From Paracoccaceae bacterium (GTDB lineage Bacteria > Pseudomonadota > Alphaproteobacteria > Rhodobacterales > Rhodobacteraceae): a DNA stretch of 64,000 nucleotides. Every line of letters begins with the position of its first letter. Position 1 is the stretch's first letter. Both the position numbers and the translations under genes were made by a program. Under the pieces are notes generated by a model, which was given only the letters and a program-made list of their open reading frames with translations, made no database searches and was not told the DNA's origin. Positions 1-8,039 of the stretch are shown in pieces. The DNA lies in contig JAIXZY010000039.1 in NCBI GenBank assembly GCA_027489355.1, forward strand, positions 124,001-188,000. The letters are read 5' to 3'.

Positions 1-55
1 GGCACGGAAGCGGTGGGCGCTGTTGTGGCAGGCGCTCACGGGGCGCTGGTAGGGC

Positions 56-90
56 CGGAGTTTTCGAAAACTCCGACCGATTTCTTCGGT
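56..90. repeat. Two adjacent hairpins (20-bp perfect palindrome plus 5-bp stem)
   Basis: Positions 56-75 form a perfect 20-bp palindrome centred on TTTTCGAAAA. It is followed at once by ACCGA-TTTCT-TCGGT (76-90). The element lies 10 bp past the stop codon of the minus-strand MFS gene. It resembles the back-to-back hairpins seen elsewhere in this window at gene ends. It is probably a terminator or a dispersed intergenic repeat. Confidence 0.6.
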
Positions 91-100
91 GAATTCGGAT

Positions 101-1306
101 TCAGGCGCGGCGTGCCTCGGGGCGCAGCCAGAGCCAGATCAGCGCGCCGCCGGCGAGGACCAGGAAGGGCAGCATGGCGAGATTGACCATTTGCCATCCG
201 GCCTGGACCGAGCCGCCCGAGCAGTTCATCAGCCCGCCCGAGGAGAAGCTGGCCATCGTCACGCCTCCGAACACCACGAGGTCGTTCAGGCCCTGAAGGC
301 GGCCGCGTTCCTCGGGGCGTTGCGCGCTGGTCAGCATGGTGGTCGCCCCGATGAACCCGAAGTTCCAGCCGAGGCCGAGAAGCATCAGCGCGATGAAGAA
401 GTTTTCCAGCTGCACACCCGCCATCGCCACCGCCCCGGCGGCGGCGAGGATGGTCAGACCGAGGGCGATGATGCGCTCGGTCCCGAAGCGGGCGATCAGG
501 TGGCCGGTGAAGAACGAGGGCGCATACATCGCAAGGACATGCGCGGTCACGATGTCGGCGGCGTTGCCCTTGGTGAAGCCGCAGCCGACGACGGCCAGCG
601 GCGATGACGTCATCACCAGGTTCATCAGCGCGTAGGACACCGTGGCGCAGATCATCGCGACAAGGATTGTCGGGGTGCGGATCAGCTCGCCCCGGCTGCG
701 GCCGAGAGGGCTGCCCTCGGCGGGAGGCTTCGGCTTGGGGATGTCGAGGGCGAAGAAGAGGACGGAGCCCGCAAGGTTCAGCACGATCACCGTCAGGTAG
801 GAGCCGAGGAAAGGCACCGCCATCTCGTCCGCGGTGAATTTCACCAGCTGCGGGCCGACGACGGCGGACAAGAGACCCCCGGCCATGACCCAGCTGATCG
901 CCTTGGGCCGGAAGGATTCGGATGCGGTATCGACGGCGGCGAATCGGTAAAAACCGTTTGCGGACATGTAGATGCCAGAGATGACCGCCCCAATGCAGAA
1001 GACGAGGAAGCTGCCGATCGACAGGCCCCAGGCGCCGATTGCGGCACCGGTGGCGCCTCCGGCCGCGCCAAAGAAGAAGCCCACGCGACGGCCGAACCGC
1101 TGCATGAGCATGGAAAGCGGCGTCGCCGTGAGCATCGAGCCGATGACCATCATGGTGATCGGCAGGGTGGCCCAGCAGACGTTCGGAGCAAGAGAGGACC
1201 CGGCGAGTCCGGCAATGGTGAAGATCATCGGCAGTTGCGCGCCAAGGACGGCCTGGGCTGCGACAAGGACGAGGACGTTGCGGCGGGCGGTGGAGTCGGA
1301 GGTCAT
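101..1306 (-). CDS. MFS transporter, 401 aa
   Basis: This is a twelve-helix Major Facilitator protein that would sit in the inner membrane. The chain is hydrophobic throughout, with the basic loop MQRFGRR after helix 2 (the MFS motif A region) and a final helix before the tail LRPEARRA. The length is usual for the family. The start chosen is the ATG at 1304-1306, because residues upstream of it in the same frame are Arg/Pro-rich and do not look like protein. It is divergent from the AlkA-like gene. The substrate cannot be told from sequence. The family call is firm and the function is open. Confidence 0.85.
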   Translation of the reverse strand: MTSDSTARRNVLVLVAAQAVLGAQLPMIFTIAGLAGSSLAPNVCWATLPITMMVIGSMLTATPLSMLMQRFGRRVGFFFGAAGGATGAAIGAWGLSIGSFLVFCIGAVISGIYMSANGFYRFAAVDTASESFRPKAISWVMAGGLLSAVVGPQLVKFTADEMAVPFLGSYLTVIVLNLAGSVLFFALDIPKPKPPAEGSPLGRSRGELIRTPTILVAMICATVSYALMNLVMTSSPLAVVGCGFTKGNAADIVTAHVLAMYAPSFFTGHLIARFGTERIIALGLTILAAAGAVAMAGVQLENFFIALMLLGLGWNFGFIGATTMLTSAQRPEERGRLQGLNDLVVFGGVTMASFSSGGLMNCSGGSVQAGWQMVNLAMLPFLVLAGGALIWLWLRPEARRA

Positions 1307-1390
1307 GCGGTATCGGTAGAACCGCCGATACCGGGGGGCAAGCGGAAAGCGCGGTTGCCTTGGGCGGGGAGATTTGCGCAAGGATGTGGC

Positions 1391-2017
1391 ATGGTTGGAC
1401 GGATCATCACTTCGCTGGACTGCGTGGCCGAGGGAGCGGACTGGCTTGGCCGCAAGGAGCCGCGCTTTGCCGAGGCGCTGCCCCTGTGCGGGCCGCTTCC
1501 CTTGCGACGGGAAGAGGACGGATTCGCCGCCTTGCTGCGGGCGATCGTGGGGCAGCAGGTCTCGGTTGCCTCGGCGCGGGCGATCTGGGGGCGGCTGGAA
1601 GTTATGGGGCTGACCGAGGCGGCGGCGATGGCGGCGGCGTCGGACGAGGACCTGCGGGCGGCCGGCCTGTCGCGGCAGAAGGCGCGGTACGGTCGGGCGC
1701 TTGCGCAGGCGGGCATCGATTTCAACGCATTGCGGGCCGTTCCTGATGCGGATGTCGTGCGGACCCTGGTTGCGGTGCCGGGGATCGGCGTCTGGACAGC
1801 CGAAATCTACGCGATGTTCGCGCTGGGGCGTGCGGATGTGTTTGCGCCGGGTGATCTGGCCTTGCAGGAAGCGGCGCGGATCCTCTTCGGGCTGGAGGCG
1901 CGCCCTTCGGAGAAGACTCTGCGGGCGATGGCCGAGGACTGGTCGCCCTGGAGGTCGGTTGCGGCGCGGATCCTCTGGGCCTACTACCGGGTGGCGAAGG
2001 AACGGGAAGGGATTTGA
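1391..2017 (+). CDS. DNA-3-methyladenine glycosylase, AlkA/HhH-GPD family
   Basis: This is a base-excision repair glycosylase removing alkylated purines, 208 aa. The helix-hairpin-helix is visible as VAVPGIGVWTAE (residues 127-138). The catalytic aspartate is Asp155 in FAPGDLAL, followed by the conserved WSPWRSVAARILW segment (185-196). It lacks the N-terminal domain of E. coli AlkA, as many short bacterial homologues do. The start at 1391 has AAGGA just upstream. The esterase gene begins 2 nt after its stop, so the two are probably co-transcribed. Substrate range is inferred from family only. Confidence 0.88.
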   Translation: MVGRIITSLDCVAEGADWLGRKEPRFAEALPLCGPLPLRREEDGFAALLRAIVGQQVSVASARAIWGRLEVMGLTEAAAMAAASDEDLRAAGLSRQKARYGRALAQAGIDFNALRAVPDADVVRTLVAVPGIGVWTAEIYAMFALGRADVFAPGDLALQEAARILFGLEARPSEKTLRAMAEDWSPWRSVAARILWAYYRVAKEREGI

Positions 2018-2019
2018 GG

Positions 2020-2685
2020 ATGCGGGAACTGCGCTACGGCCGGGCAGGGGTCGAGAAGGGTGAAGCCATTGGAATGGTTGTGTTCCTGCATGGCTACGGG
2101 GCTGACGGAAACGACCTTCTGGGCCTTTCCGACCCGATGGCCCAGCATCTGCCGGGAGTGGCCTTCGCGGCCCCCGACGCGCCCGAACAATCCCGCGGCG
2201 GCGGGTTCGGCTATCAGTGGTTCCCGATCCCCTGGCTGGACGGCTCGACCGAGGAGGCCGCCAGGGCGGGGATGGCGGCGGCATCCGAGGATCTGAACGG
2301 GTTCCTTGACTGTCTGCTGGAGGACGAAGGGCTGACACCGGACCGCCTGGTGCTGGTGGGCTTCAGCCAAGGCGCGATGATGAGCCTGGACATTGCGCCA
2401 CGCCGCGACAAGGAAGTTGCCGGAATCGTTGCGATTTCCGGTCGCCTTCTGCGGCCGGAAGCTCTGGCGGCCGAGGCGCGGGTGAAGCCTCCGGTCCTGC
2501 TGATCCACGGCGACCAGGACCCGGTGGTGCCGTTTTCGGATATGGGCAAGGCCGGGGACGCGCTGACGGCGGCGGGGTTTCCGACCTATGGGCATATCAT
2601 GCAGGGGACCGGCCACGGGATTTCGCCCGATGGGCTGGGTGTGGCGCTGCAATTCATCCGCGAGCGGTTGGGACTGACGGGTTGA
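2020..2685 (+). CDS. Phospholipase/carboxylesterase family alpha/beta hydrolase
   Basis: This is a 221-aa serine hydrolase of the YpfH/acyl-protein-thioesterase type, probably cytoplasmic. The triad is complete: Ser116 in GFSQGAM, Asp167 in HGDQDPVVP and His199 in GTGHG. HGYGAD (residues 24-29) forms the oxyanion-hole strand. A TTG overlapping the upstream stop could serve as start, but the ATG at 2020 sits behind GGGAAGG and fits the family. It follows the AlkA-like gene with a 2-nt gap. The natural ester substrate is unknown. Confidence 0.88.
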   Translation: MRELRYGRAGVEKGEAIGMVVFLHGYGADGNDLLGLSDPMAQHLPGVAFAAPDAPEQSRGGGFGYQWFPIPWLDGSTEEAARAGMAAASEDLNGFLDCLLEDEGLTPDRLVLVGFSQGAMMSLDIAPRRDKEVAGIVAISGRLLRPEALAAEARVKPPVLLIHGDQDPVVPFSDMGKAGDALTAAGFPTYGHIMQGTGHGISPDGLGVALQFIRERLGLTG

Positions 2686-2735
2686 AAGGGTGATTACCCT
2701 GGGTCAGGTTCGCGACAAATCGATCAGGATCGACG

Positions 2736-2782
2736 GGCAAGCCGCTGAGACATCGGCCTAATCCGGGAAGGAGCGGCTTGCC
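2736..2782. terminator. Inverted repeat, 11-bp perfect stem, between convergent genes
   Basis: GGCAAGCCGCT (2736-2746) is exactly complementary to AGCGGCTTGCC (2772-2782) across a 25-nt loop. It lies in the 174-bp gap between the ends of the esterase (+) and glucokinase (-) genes. No T-run follows on either strand, so Rho-independent action is uncertain. A second short hairpin (GGCGT/ACGCC) lies near 2821-2835. Nothing else was recognised in the gap. Confidence 0.5.
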
Positions 2783-2859
2783 GGGTTTCGACTTTCTGTC
2801 GTGCCTCCGTCGGGCGCTTTGGCGTTTGGGACGCCGGCACCCAGGTTGCCCGAATCGGG

Positions 2860-3831
2860 TCAGCTGACGGCCTCGAGATAGACCGCGCATCCGGTGAGGG
2901 CGGCGTAGTCGTCATCGACCACGGTTACCGAGAAGTCCTTCTCCAGCAGGTCCACCCTGCGGGCTTGGCGGAAGGATTTCACCAGGCCGAAACGGTCGAA
3001 ATGCGGGGTCAGGGCGCGGGACATGCCGCCGATCAGGTAGATCCCGCCATAGGGCAGGTGAATGAGCGCGAGATCTGCAAGCATCTGGCCCAGGATGTGG
3101 ACGTAAAGCCGCGCGGCATGGGCGGCGATAGTGTCACCGGCGTCCAGCGCGGCCAGGACCTCGGCCGAGGTAAGGTTTGAAGGATGGCCGGCGGCATAGG
3201 CGGCGAAGGCATGCAGGTTGGCAAGGCCGCGCCCGGCGAGCACTTCCTCGACCCCGGCGTGGGGGACCTCGCCTTCGGCCCTGAGCTTCTGTTCGATGAA
3301 GCGGACGAGTTGGAAGTCTTCCTCGGTCCGCACCGGCATGTTGACGTGGCCGCATTCCGAGGGCGGCACGACGCGGCCCTTCGGTGCCGGATGGACCGGG
3401 GCGGCGTTGACGCCGGTGCCAAGGCCCACGACCAGCATCGAGCCTTGCGTCCGGGGGCCGTCGATGACGCGGCGCAGGTTTTCCGGGGCGATATGGCCAA
3501 GCGCCTGGCCCTGGGCCTGCAGGTCGTTCAGCAGCGCCACCCGGGTCGCGCCTGTGGCCCCGGTCAGCTTGGCGGCGTCGATCACCCAGGAAAGGTTGGT
3601 CATCTCGGCCACGCCGTCCTGCACCGGGCCCGCGGCGGCGACGCAGACCCCCGAGACGCTTGCCCCGGTCTGGTCGAGGTAGTCGCGCAGCACATGGCCG
3701 ATGTCCTGGCCCCGCGCCTGGTAGTCCGCGTTCGGAAAGCGGCGGATCGAGTCAAGCCGGACCTGCGTCCCCTCGGCCAATGCGACGCGGGTGTTGGTGC
3801 CGCCGATGTCGGCAAGGATCGCAAGGGTCAT
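2860..3831 (-). CDS. glk: Glucokinase
   Basis: ATP-dependent glucokinase of the ROK-like bacterial Glk family, 323 aa, phosphorylating glucose in the cytosol to feed the Entner-Doudoroff or pentose pathway. The phosphate-binding loop LADIGGTNTR is at residues 6-15. The sugar-binding region FPNADYQARGQD and the ECGHVNMP segment follow in family order. An upstream in-frame ATG at 3897 is possible but the extension is basic and unlike the family. It lies downstream of a LacI-type regulator on the same strand, 66 nt after its stop, suggesting a shared transcript. Confidence 0.93.
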   Translation of the reverse strand: MTLAILADIGGTNTRVALAEGTQVRLDSIRRFPNADYQARGQDIGHVLRDYLDQTGASVSGVCVAAAGPVQDGVAEMTNLSWVIDAAKLTGATGATRVALLNDLQAQGQALGHIAPENLRRVIDGPRTQGSMLVVGLGTGVNAAPVHPAPKGRVVPPSECGHVNMPVRTEEDFQLVRFIEQKLRAEGEVPHAGVEEVLAGRGLANLHAFAAYAAGHPSNLTSAEVLAALDAGDTIAAHAARLYVHILGQMLADLALIHLPYGGIYLIGGMSRALTPHFDRFGLVKSFRQARRVDLLEKDFSVTVVDDDYAALTGCAVYLEAVS

Positions 3832-3897
3832 GGGCCGGGTCCGTGGGTCAGAAGATGGTTCGGTGATACGGCGAAACCGAAGGCCGCGCCAGTGCAA

Positions 3898-4944
3898 TCA
3901 AAGCGCTTCGGACGGCCAGTGCCGGGGCGCGGGACCGGTGGACATGCCCTCGACCAGTTCGGCTTCGAGAAGTTGTTCGGCGGGCGGCTGGTCGGGGCTG
4001 GCGATGCGGTCCAGAAGCAGCTCGGCCACGCGGCGCCCTGCCTCGCGCACCGAAGAGCGCATGGCGGTGAAAATCGGCCGGTCTTCGCCGTTCTTCATGT
4101 AGCTAAGGTCGTCGTCGAAGACGATGAGCGAGACATCGCGGCCCAGCCTCAGGCCGACGCCTTCCACCGCGCGGCGCACGCCCATGCCCGAGATCATCGA
4201 GGCAGCCAGAAAGGCGGTGGGCGGGTCGGACAGGCGCAACATCCGTTCGGCGGCGCGGAAGCCCGCGACCTCGGTCATCTCGTCAGAGGACATGAGTGCG
4301 GGGTCGGGGATCAGGCCGCGCGCCTGCAGCGCCTCGACATAGCCGCGGCGGCGGCGGATGGCGAAGTCCATGTATTCCAGTCCGTTGACCAGCGCGATGC
4401 GGCGGTGGCCGAGGTCGAGGAGGTATTCGGTCGCCCGCAGGAAGGCGCGGCGGTTGTTGACGTCAAGCCAGGAGTAAGGATCGGTCGTGCCGGTTGCGCG
4501 GCCGTGGACGACGAAGGGCAGACCGATCTCGCGCAGAAGGGGGATGCGGGGGTCGTTCTCGCGCGGGGAATGGACGATGACGCCGTCGACGTTTCCCTTC
4601 ACCTTCATCGCGCGGTAGGTCTGTTCCTCTTCGTCGTCGGGGACGACGGAAAGTAGCATGTCGTAGTCGTGGCGCGAGTAGGTCTCGCCCGCACCGGCGA
4701 TGAAATCGGCGAAGACGGGGTTCACGATCTCATGCCGTGTGGCGATGGGGATGACGTGGCCGACGGCCATCGCGCGGCCCGTTGCCAGGCGGATCGCGCG
4801 GGCGTTCGGGTGGTAGTTGTGTTCCTTGGCGGCGGCCATGACGCGCTGGCGGGTGGCCTCGTTGACCTCGGGGTAGCCGTTCAGCGCCCGCGACACCGTG
4901 GTCGGCGACAGGCCGAGCTTCTGGGCGAGTTCCTTCAGGTTCAT
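3898..4944 (-). CDS. LacI-family transcriptional regulator, AglR-like
   Basis: This is a 348-aa repressor. The N-terminal helix-turn-helix is MNLKELAQKLGLSPTTVSRA, followed by the hinge helix region and a periplasmic-binding-protein-like sugar domain (about residues 60-340). The ATG at 4944 is preferred over an in-frame TTG at 4962 because family members begin at MNLKEL. It resembles AglR of alpha-glucoside operons by start and spacing, but no agl transport genes are in view. Its partner here is glucokinase immediately downstream, so it probably responds to a sugar. The effector is inferred, not shown. Confidence 0.85.
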   Translation of the reverse strand: MNLKELAQKLGLSPTTVSRALNGYPEVNEATRQRVMAAAKEHNYHPNARAIRLATGRAMAVGHVIPIATRHEIVNPVFADFIAGAGETYSRHDYDMLLSVVPDDEEEQTYRAMKVKGNVDGVIVHSPRENDPRIPLLREIGLPFVVHGRATGTTDPYSWLDVNNRRAFLRATEYLLDLGHRRIALVNGLEYMDFAIRRRRGYVEALQARGLIPDPALMSSDEMTEVAGFRAAERMLRLSDPPTAFLAASMISGMGVRRAVEGVGLRLGRDVSLIVFDDDLSYMKNGEDRPIFTAMRSSVREAGRRVAELLLDRIASPDQPPAEQLLEAELVEGMSTGPAPRHWPSEAL

Positions 4945-5013
4945 CGCGGGGCGGCTGCTCAATGCGGTTTGGATCGGGGGACCATAGACGTCGGGTGGGG
5001 GCGCGTCAAAGCC

Positions 5014-5136
5014 TTAGAGGCGGATCAGGGCAAGGAGTGCGAGCCAGGCCAGGCAGAGCAGGGCCGCAAGCCCTGCGGGGACCCAGGGAGTGAACCTTGG
5101 GGTGGGGGCCGGGGTCTTGCGCAACGAGGGTTTCAT
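5014..5136 (-). CDS. Putative 40-aa single-pass membrane peptide
   Basis: An ATG at 5134-5136 opens a 40-codon frame ending in TAA. The product has a basic, proline-rich N-terminus (MKPSLRKTPAPTPRF) and then an uninterrupted hydrophobic stretch of about 22 residues ending in ALIRL, a typical single membrane anchor. No strong ribosome-binding site is visible. It lies between the LacI gene and the GNAT gene. The composition is what a real small membrane protein would show, but chance cannot be excluded. Confidence 0.4.
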   Translation of the reverse strand: MKPSLRKTPAPTPRFTPWVPAGLAALLCLAWLALLALIRL

Positions 5137-5183
5137 GGCGGGCATTAAGCGGTTGGAAAGGTTTCCCGCGCGTTAATGCGGGC

Positions 5184-5954
5184 ATGTTCGACGTTTTCCA
5201 AAGCGCGGGGTTCGTGCCGTTTCAGCAAAGCGCGGCCTATGCTGCGGCGGTGGCCGGGTGCGGTGCGCGGGTGCGATGGCTGGACGGGGTGCTGGCGGTC
5301 GAGCGGGGCCGGGTGCGGCTCATCTCGCGCGTGGGGAGGCTGGACCGGGCGGGGCTGCGACGGCTGGCGCGGTGGCCAGGGGTGACGGTGGTGACGCCCG
5401 AGGCCGAGGTGGCGGGCTTCGGTCTGGTGCCCCTGGTCACGCCGATGCACCATGCGGTCTGGGCGCTGGAGGGCGACCTGCGGGCGGGGCTGGCGGGAAA
5501 GTGGCGCAACCGGCTTGTCGCGGCGGAGCGCGCGGGGGTCAGGGTGCGGCTCGGCGCGGGGGCGACGCTGGAGGCGCTGCTGACCGCAGAAGGCGGACAA
5601 CGCCGGGCAAGGGGCTACCGGGCGCTGCCGGAGGGGTTCTCGCGGGCTTTGCCGGAGCGGTCCTTGCGGCTGTGGGAGTGGCAAGGCGCGCGCGGGTTCG
5701 GCGCGGGGATGTGTTTCGTCGTGCATGGGACAACGGCGACCTATCACCTGGGCTGGGCGTCGCCGGCGGCGAAGGCAGAAGGCGTGCATGGCGTGATGCT
5801 GATGCGCGCGGCCGAGGATTTGCGGGCCGAGGGGGTGCGCTGGCTAGACCTCGGGTCAGTGGACACCGAGGCCGCACCGGGTCTGGCGCGGTTCAAGCTG
5901 GGGACGGGGGCCGAACTGCGGCGGCTGGGGCCGACCTGCCTGGTCTTGCCCTGA
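5184..5954 (+). CDS. GNAT/FemAB-like acyltransferase
   Basis: This is a 256-aa cytoplasmic protein with the fold features of FemAB/GNAT acyltransferases. It contains GKWRNRLVAAERAGV, as in peptidyl-transferase-type members. Near the C-terminus YHLGWASPAAKAEG and VRWLDLGSVDTEAAPGLARFK match the acceptor and CoA-binding core. The start chosen is the ATG at 5184. An earlier frame from 5097 runs into sequence that does not look coding. The PhyH-family oxygenase follows 43 nt later on the same strand. Substrate is unknown. Confidence 0.75.
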   Translation: MFDVFQSAGFVPFQQSAAYAAAVAGCGARVRWLDGVLAVERGRVRLISRVGRLDRAGLRRLARWPGVTVVTPEAEVAGFGLVPLVTPMHHAVWALEGDLRAGLAGKWRNRLVAAERAGVRVRLGAGATLEALLTAEGGQRRARGYRALPEGFSRALPERSLRLWEWQGARGFGAGMCFVVHGTTATYHLGWASPAAKAEGVHGVMLMRAAEDLRAEGVRWLDLGSVDTEAAPGLARFKLGTGAELRRLGPTCLVLP

Positions 5955-5997
5955 CCGTCCCGTCGGGGCAGGGTGCGCCGAAAAGGGGAGGTGCCGC

Positions 5998-6786
5998 ATG
6001 GTCACGGTGACGGAGGAGATGGTCGAGGCCTACCAGCGCGACGGGGTGGTGATGGTGAAGGGGCTTTGGGCCGACTGGGTGGACATGCTGCGGGCCGGCG
6101 TGGCGCGGAACATGGCAGCCCCGACGCAGCAGATGGCGACGCTGAAACCGGGCGAGCCGGGATATTTCTTCGACGACTACTGCAACTGGACCAGGATCCC
6201 GGAATTCGCCGCCGTGATCCGGCAGTCGCCGGTGGCAGAGGTCGCGGCAAAGCTGATGCGCTCGGACCGGGTGCAGATGTTCCACGATCATGTGCTGGTG
6301 AAGGAGCCCGGCACGACGAAGCCGACACCCTGGCACACTGACGGGCCGTACTATTTCGTCGAGGGGAAGCAGACGGTGAGCTTCTGGTCGCCGCTCGACC
6401 CGGTGAAGGAGGCGAGCCTGCGCTGCGTTGCGGGATCGCATCTGTGGCCGAAGGACGTTCTGCCGACGCGGTGGATGTCGGAGACGAACTTCTACCCGGG
6501 CGAGGACGACTACATGCCGGTGCCGGACCCCGAAGCCGAAGGGATGCGGATCCTGGAATGGGAGATGGAGCCGGGCGATGCCGTGGCCTTCAACTTCCGC
6601 ACGCTGCACGGGGCGCGGGGGAACACGACCGCGAACCGGCGGCGGGCATTCTCGTTGCGGCTGGTCGGCGAGGATGCCCGCTACGTCGAGCGGCCAGGCC
6701 CGACCTCACCGCCATTTCCGGGACACGGGATGGTCGCCGGGCAACGGCTGCGGGAGGACTGGTTTCCGGTCCTGCGCGCCGGCTGA
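5998..6786 (+). CDS. Phytanoyl-CoA dioxygenase (PhyH) family protein
   Basis: This is a 262-aa Fe(II)/2-oxoglutarate-dependent oxygenase. The iron triad is visible: HxD in WHTDGPYYF near residue 115, and the distal histidine in TLHGARGN near residue 203. RRAFSLRLVG supplies the 2-oxoglutarate-binding arginine. A GGAGG lies 8 nt before the ATG. Bacterial PhyH proteins hydroxylate varied small molecules, so the substrate cannot be assigned. The neighbouring GNAT and TehA-like genes give no clear pathway. Confidence 0.85.
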   Translation: MVTVTEEMVEAYQRDGVVMVKGLWADWVDMLRAGVARNMAAPTQQMATLKPGEPGYFFDDYCNWTRIPEFAAVIRQSPVAEVAAKLMRSDRVQMFHDHVLVKEPGTTKPTPWHTDGPYYFVEGKQTVSFWSPLDPVKEASLRCVAGSHLWPKDVLPTRWMSETNFYPGEDDYMPVPDPEAEGMRILEWEMEPGDAVAFNFRTLHGARGNTTANRRRAFSLRLVGEDARYVERPGPTSPPFPGHGMVAGQRLREDWFPVLRAG

Positions 6787-6919
6787 GGCCGAGGAACCTT
6801 TTGCCACCGGCCCGCGGGTTGCACCTGCGGGAGCCTCCGACGGCAGGGTCTGGCGCTGCGGCATCGAAGGGGCTGCACCGGGCCGGGCGGACTTGCTATG
6901 AACGTGGCAGGAGGCGCGC

Positions 6920-7915
6920 ATGTCCGAAGCCCAGTTCCGCCCGAAACGCTATCCGCCGCCCGAATTCCCGCCACGGCGGGCGAAGCTGTTCGCCCGGACG
7001 CCGCCGGCGGTGTTTCCGGCGATCCTGGGGCTTCTGGGCCTTGCCTCGGCCTTGCGGCTGGGGCTGGGACGGATGGGCTGGGACATGGGGCCGGGGGACC
7101 TGGCTGCTGGGCTGGTCGTGGCGCTTTGGGCTTTTGCGGCCATCGCTTACGCGGTGAAGGTGGCACGGCGGCCAAGGGTCGTGCCGGAGGACTTGCGGGT
7201 TCTGCCCGGGCGGTCGGGTCTGGCCGCGCTGACGATGGGCGGGATGCTGGCGGCGGGGCTGGTCGGTGCCTACAGTGCCCCGGCCGGGGCGGTGCTGCTG
7301 GGGCTTTCGCTTGCGGGCCATGCAGTGCTGGCGGTGCTGCTGGTGCGTCTGCTGGCCGGCCTGCCGCCCGAGGCGCGGGCAGTGAACCCCACGCTGCATC
7401 TGAGCCTGGTGGGCGTCATCGTCGCGGTTGCTCCGGCGCTGGCGCTTGGGTGGCAGGTGCTGGCCGAGGCGCTGTTCTGGGCGCTGCGTCCACTCGCCGC
7501 GGCGATCTGGGCGCTGAGCCTGCGACAGTTCGCGGTCGCGGTGCCGCCCGCGCCGCTGCGGCCCTTGCTGGCGATCCACCTGGCCCCGGCGGCGCTTCTG
7601 GCGCTGGGGGCGGGGCTTCTGGGCAAACCGCTGCTGACCAGCCTCTTCCTGGGCTTGGGGACGGTCTACGGGCTGGTCCTGCTGGCAGGCTGGCGCTGGG
7701 TGACAGAGTCCGGGCCTTCACCGCTGTGGGGGGCTTTCACCTTTCCGCTGGCCGCACTGGCGAGTGCGATGCTGGTCGCGGGTGGGGCCTGGCTGTGGCC
7801 GGGGCTGGCGCTGGTTGCTGTCGGGCTGGGCGTGATCCCGGCGATTGCCTGGTGGGTGCTGAAACGCTGGCCGGGCGGCAAGCTTGCGGCGGTGACCAAC
7901 GCGGCCGAGGCCTGA
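6920..7915 (+). CDS. TehA/SLAC1-type (TDT) membrane channel or transporter
   Basis: This is a 331-aa integral membrane protein with about ten helices after a basic, proline-rich N-terminus. The layout, the early TPPAVFPAILGLLGLA segment and WGAFTFPLAALASA near residue 275 fit the tellurite-resistance/dicarboxylate transporter family that includes TehA and plant SLAC1. AGGAGG stands 6 nt before the ATG. The family forms anion channels or exporters. Which anion is carried here is unknown. The adjacent 133-bp gap upstream holds no gene. Confidence 0.75.
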   Translation: MSEAQFRPKRYPPPEFPPRRAKLFARTPPAVFPAILGLLGLASALRLGLGRMGWDMGPGDLAAGLVVALWAFAAIAYAVKVARRPRVVPEDLRVLPGRSGLAALTMGGMLAAGLVGAYSAPAGAVLLGLSLAGHAVLAVLLVRLLAGLPPEARAVNPTLHLSLVGVIVAVAPALALGWQVLAEALFWALRPLAAAIWALSLRQFAVAVPPAPLRPLLAIHLAPAALLALGAGLLGKPLLTSLFLGLGTVYGLVLLAGWRWVTESGPSPLWGAFTFPLAALASAMLVAGGAWLWPGLALVAVGLGVIPAIAWWVLKRWPGGKLAAVTNAAEA

Positions 7916-7971
7916 GGGTCAGGAGCGGCTTTCAGATGGTGCGCTGACGCGCAAGCCTTTTGTCTCGCCTT

Positions 7972-7992
7972 TTGCGCGCAAGGGGCGCGCAA
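7972..7992. terminator. Hairpin between convergent genes
   Basis: TTGCGCG (7972-7978) pairs perfectly with CGCGCAA (7986-7992) around a 7-nt loop. It lies in the 124-bp gap between the ends of the TehA-like gene (+) and the amidotransferase gene (-). There is no clear T-run, so it is a candidate bidirectional terminator only. Confidence 0.4.
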
Positions 7993-8039
7993 CGGCTTGG
8001 CGCCTCTGGCGGAGAGATTCGGGCAAATGTGAAAGGCTA

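Noticed and set aside
101-2338. Single very long minus-strand frame covering the MFS gene and beyond
   Set aside because: Only the last 401 codons look like a membrane protein. The earlier part is antisense to the AlkA-like and esterase genes.
2654-2890. 78-codon minus-strand frame near the esterase end
   Set aside because: It is Arg/Pro-rich with no conserved motif and overlaps the esterase end and a long inverted repeat.
3184-4656. 490-codon open frame on the plus strand
   Set aside because: It crosses the antisense of glk and the LacI gene and their gap, so it cannot be real together with both.
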